From the NCBI GenBank assembly GCA_902803345.1, contig CADCPV010000067.1, forward strand, positions 1 through 5,420: a stretch of 5,420 bases of DNA. Reading direction: 5' to 3'. The position numbers were made by a program, and so were the translations under genes. This DNA is from an uncultured Eubacteriales bacterium. Lineage in GTDB: Bacteria; Bacillota_A; Clostridia; Lachnospirales; Lachnospiraceae. The notes under the pieces are model-generated. The model saw only the letters and a program-made list of their open reading frames with translations. It searched no databases and was not told the DNA's origin. Positions 4,654 through 5,420 of the stretch are shown in pieces (within the stretch, counting starts at the first letter, position 1; every line of letters starts with the position of its first letter).

Positions 4654-5420
4654 ATGGAAATCAGGAATAAATGCGAGCTTTATGAGCTTTATCAGAAACC
4701 GCAGGCCGGTATCCGCTATGATTCGCCGGAAATTCTGTTTATGCAGGCAGTATCGGCAGGTGAATGCGAAAGGGCGGCGGAATATTTCCGCGAACGGAAG
4801 CAGTTTACAGAAGAGCTTCCCGTTGTCGACGCGCCTTACGGACGCTTTGAGGGAAGAGAACAGATCCGGAATTTTGCCGAAGGATTTTCTGCGCGCTTTG
4901 AAGCGGAAGGCTTTACGATTCTTCCGATGTTCCAGACCCGTGCCGGCGGCCGGTCGGTGTCGGAGCTTGTGATTTCCTTTGTGCGGGACGGGATGATCGA
5001 CCAGGTGCCGATGTTTGTTGTAGCGGATCTTGGCGCGAAAAACACACTGGAGGAAATCCGACTCTACTGCCACTGCACCTTTGTGCCGCATATGGAGCCC
5101 TACCGCAGGCCGATGTTCAAATCGGCGCATCTTGAAATGGGGGATCCGGGACTTCTCACTGGCGCCGTGAAGGAATACTATACCGCACTTCACCATATGC
5201 CCGCAGTCGATGTCGAACGGATTCTTGCCTGCATGCATCCGGACTGCGTTTTCGGCGGCTACGGTCCCTACAACAGCCGGCCGCACGAAACCGGCATGGA
5301 AGCCCTGCGCCGGACCTATACGCATATGGCGGGCTATATTCCGGCGAAGGTTGCGATGCGCTACGAGACCCTGATCGACGACGGTGTGACCGGCGTGATC
5401 GAGTGGGTGCATGTCATCGC
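4654..5420 (+). CDS. protein with two tandem NTF2/SnoaL-like domains (3' end missing)
   Basis: The frame runs open from ATG 4654 to the window edge, giving 255 residues without a stop. The start is supported by AAGGA (4641-4645), eight bases upstream, and by a promoter at 4592-4620. No signal peptide or membrane helix is seen, so it is probably cytoplasmic. Residues about 24-145 look like an NTF2/SnoaL-type cone fold: helix with Tyr-Phe, then PYGRFEGREQIRNFAEGFSA (61-80; the family's polar-loop pattern 'G-x-x-x-G-R-E-x-I-R-x-F'), and two or three long beta strands including SELVISFVRDGMIDQVPMFV. A second, similar unit begins near residue 168 (GLLTGAVKEYYTALHHM), again with a helix, HPDCVFGGYGPYNSRPHETG, MEALRRTYTHM and a strand TGVIEWVHVI that leaves the window. 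Such domains may be enzymes (isomerase, dehydratase, cyclase) or ligand binders; catalytic residues cannot be assigned. It is divergent from bioY. Confidence 0.8.
   Translation, partial: MEIRNKCELYELYQKPQAGIRYDSPEILFMQAVSAGECERAAEYFRERKQFTEELPVVDAPYGRFEGREQIRNFAEGFSARFEAEGFTILPMFQTRAGGRSVSELVISFVRDGMIDQVPMFVVADLGAKNTLEEIRLYCHCTFVPHMEPYRRPMFKSAHLEMGDPGLLTGAVKEYYTALHHMPAVDVERILACMHPDCVFGGYGPYNSRPHETGMEALRRTYTHMAGYIPAKVAMRYETLIDDGVTGVIEWVHVI

Noticed and set aside
4633..5412. A 259-codon - strand open frame, the longest one over the last 800 bases.
   Set aside because: It is rich in His, Arg and Lys without any domain, while the + strand frame from 4654 has a promoter, a ribosome binding site and NTF2-like motifs. 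It is the antisense shadow of that gene.

Overview
The window looks like chromosome of a Gram-positive Bacillota, most likely class Clostridia and probably close to Lachnospiraceae (inference). Support comes from strong AGGAGG-type ribosome binding sites, an ECF sigma factor of a type common in Clostridia with its membrane partner translationally coupled behind it, a BioY-type biotin transporter, and an esterase fragment that resembles, from memory, the cinnamoyl esterase Est1E of Butyrivibrio. Base composition is moderately GC-rich throughout. I see no rRNA, tRNA, CRISPR array, insertion sequence or phage gene.

Layout. Bases 1-405 hold the 3' part of an alpha/beta-hydrolase (esterase) gene on the + strand, closed by a perfect 20-bp inverted repeat that starts on its stop codon. 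On the - strand follow a 43-residue lipoprotein gene (464-595) and, upstream of it, a MATE-family efflux transporter (671-2095). A 157-bp intergenic region separates the MATE gene from a divergent + strand pair: an ECF sigma factor (2253-2813) and an overlapping single-pass membrane protein with a large unrecognised outer domain (2810-3949), taken here as its anti-sigma or sensor partner. This pair converges on bioY (3991-4563, - strand). Divergent from bioY is a gene for a protein with two NTF2/SnoaL-like domains (4654 to beyond the window end). It has no stop codon in the window.

How the parts may work together. The sigma gene is preceded by an ECF-type promoter (TGTAAC, 17 bp, CGCTTA), suggesting autoregulation. 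A very similar element (TGCAAC, 17 bp, CGTCTT, with the same G-T5 stretch in the spacer) sits in front of the tiny lipoprotein gene about 1.6 kb away. The sigma factor, its membrane partner and the lipoprotein may therefore form a small cell-envelope response unit, with the MATE exporter lying between them under its own housekeeping-type extended -10 promoter. This is the most interesting reading of the window.

The bioY / NTF2-like intergenic region has two back-to-back housekeeping promoters whose -35 boxes overlap by five bases on opposite strands. The bioY promoter is placed so that transcription would begin at or next to the start codon, suggesting a leaderless or nearly leaderless message. 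All family assignments are by eye from the translated sequence; no database search was run.
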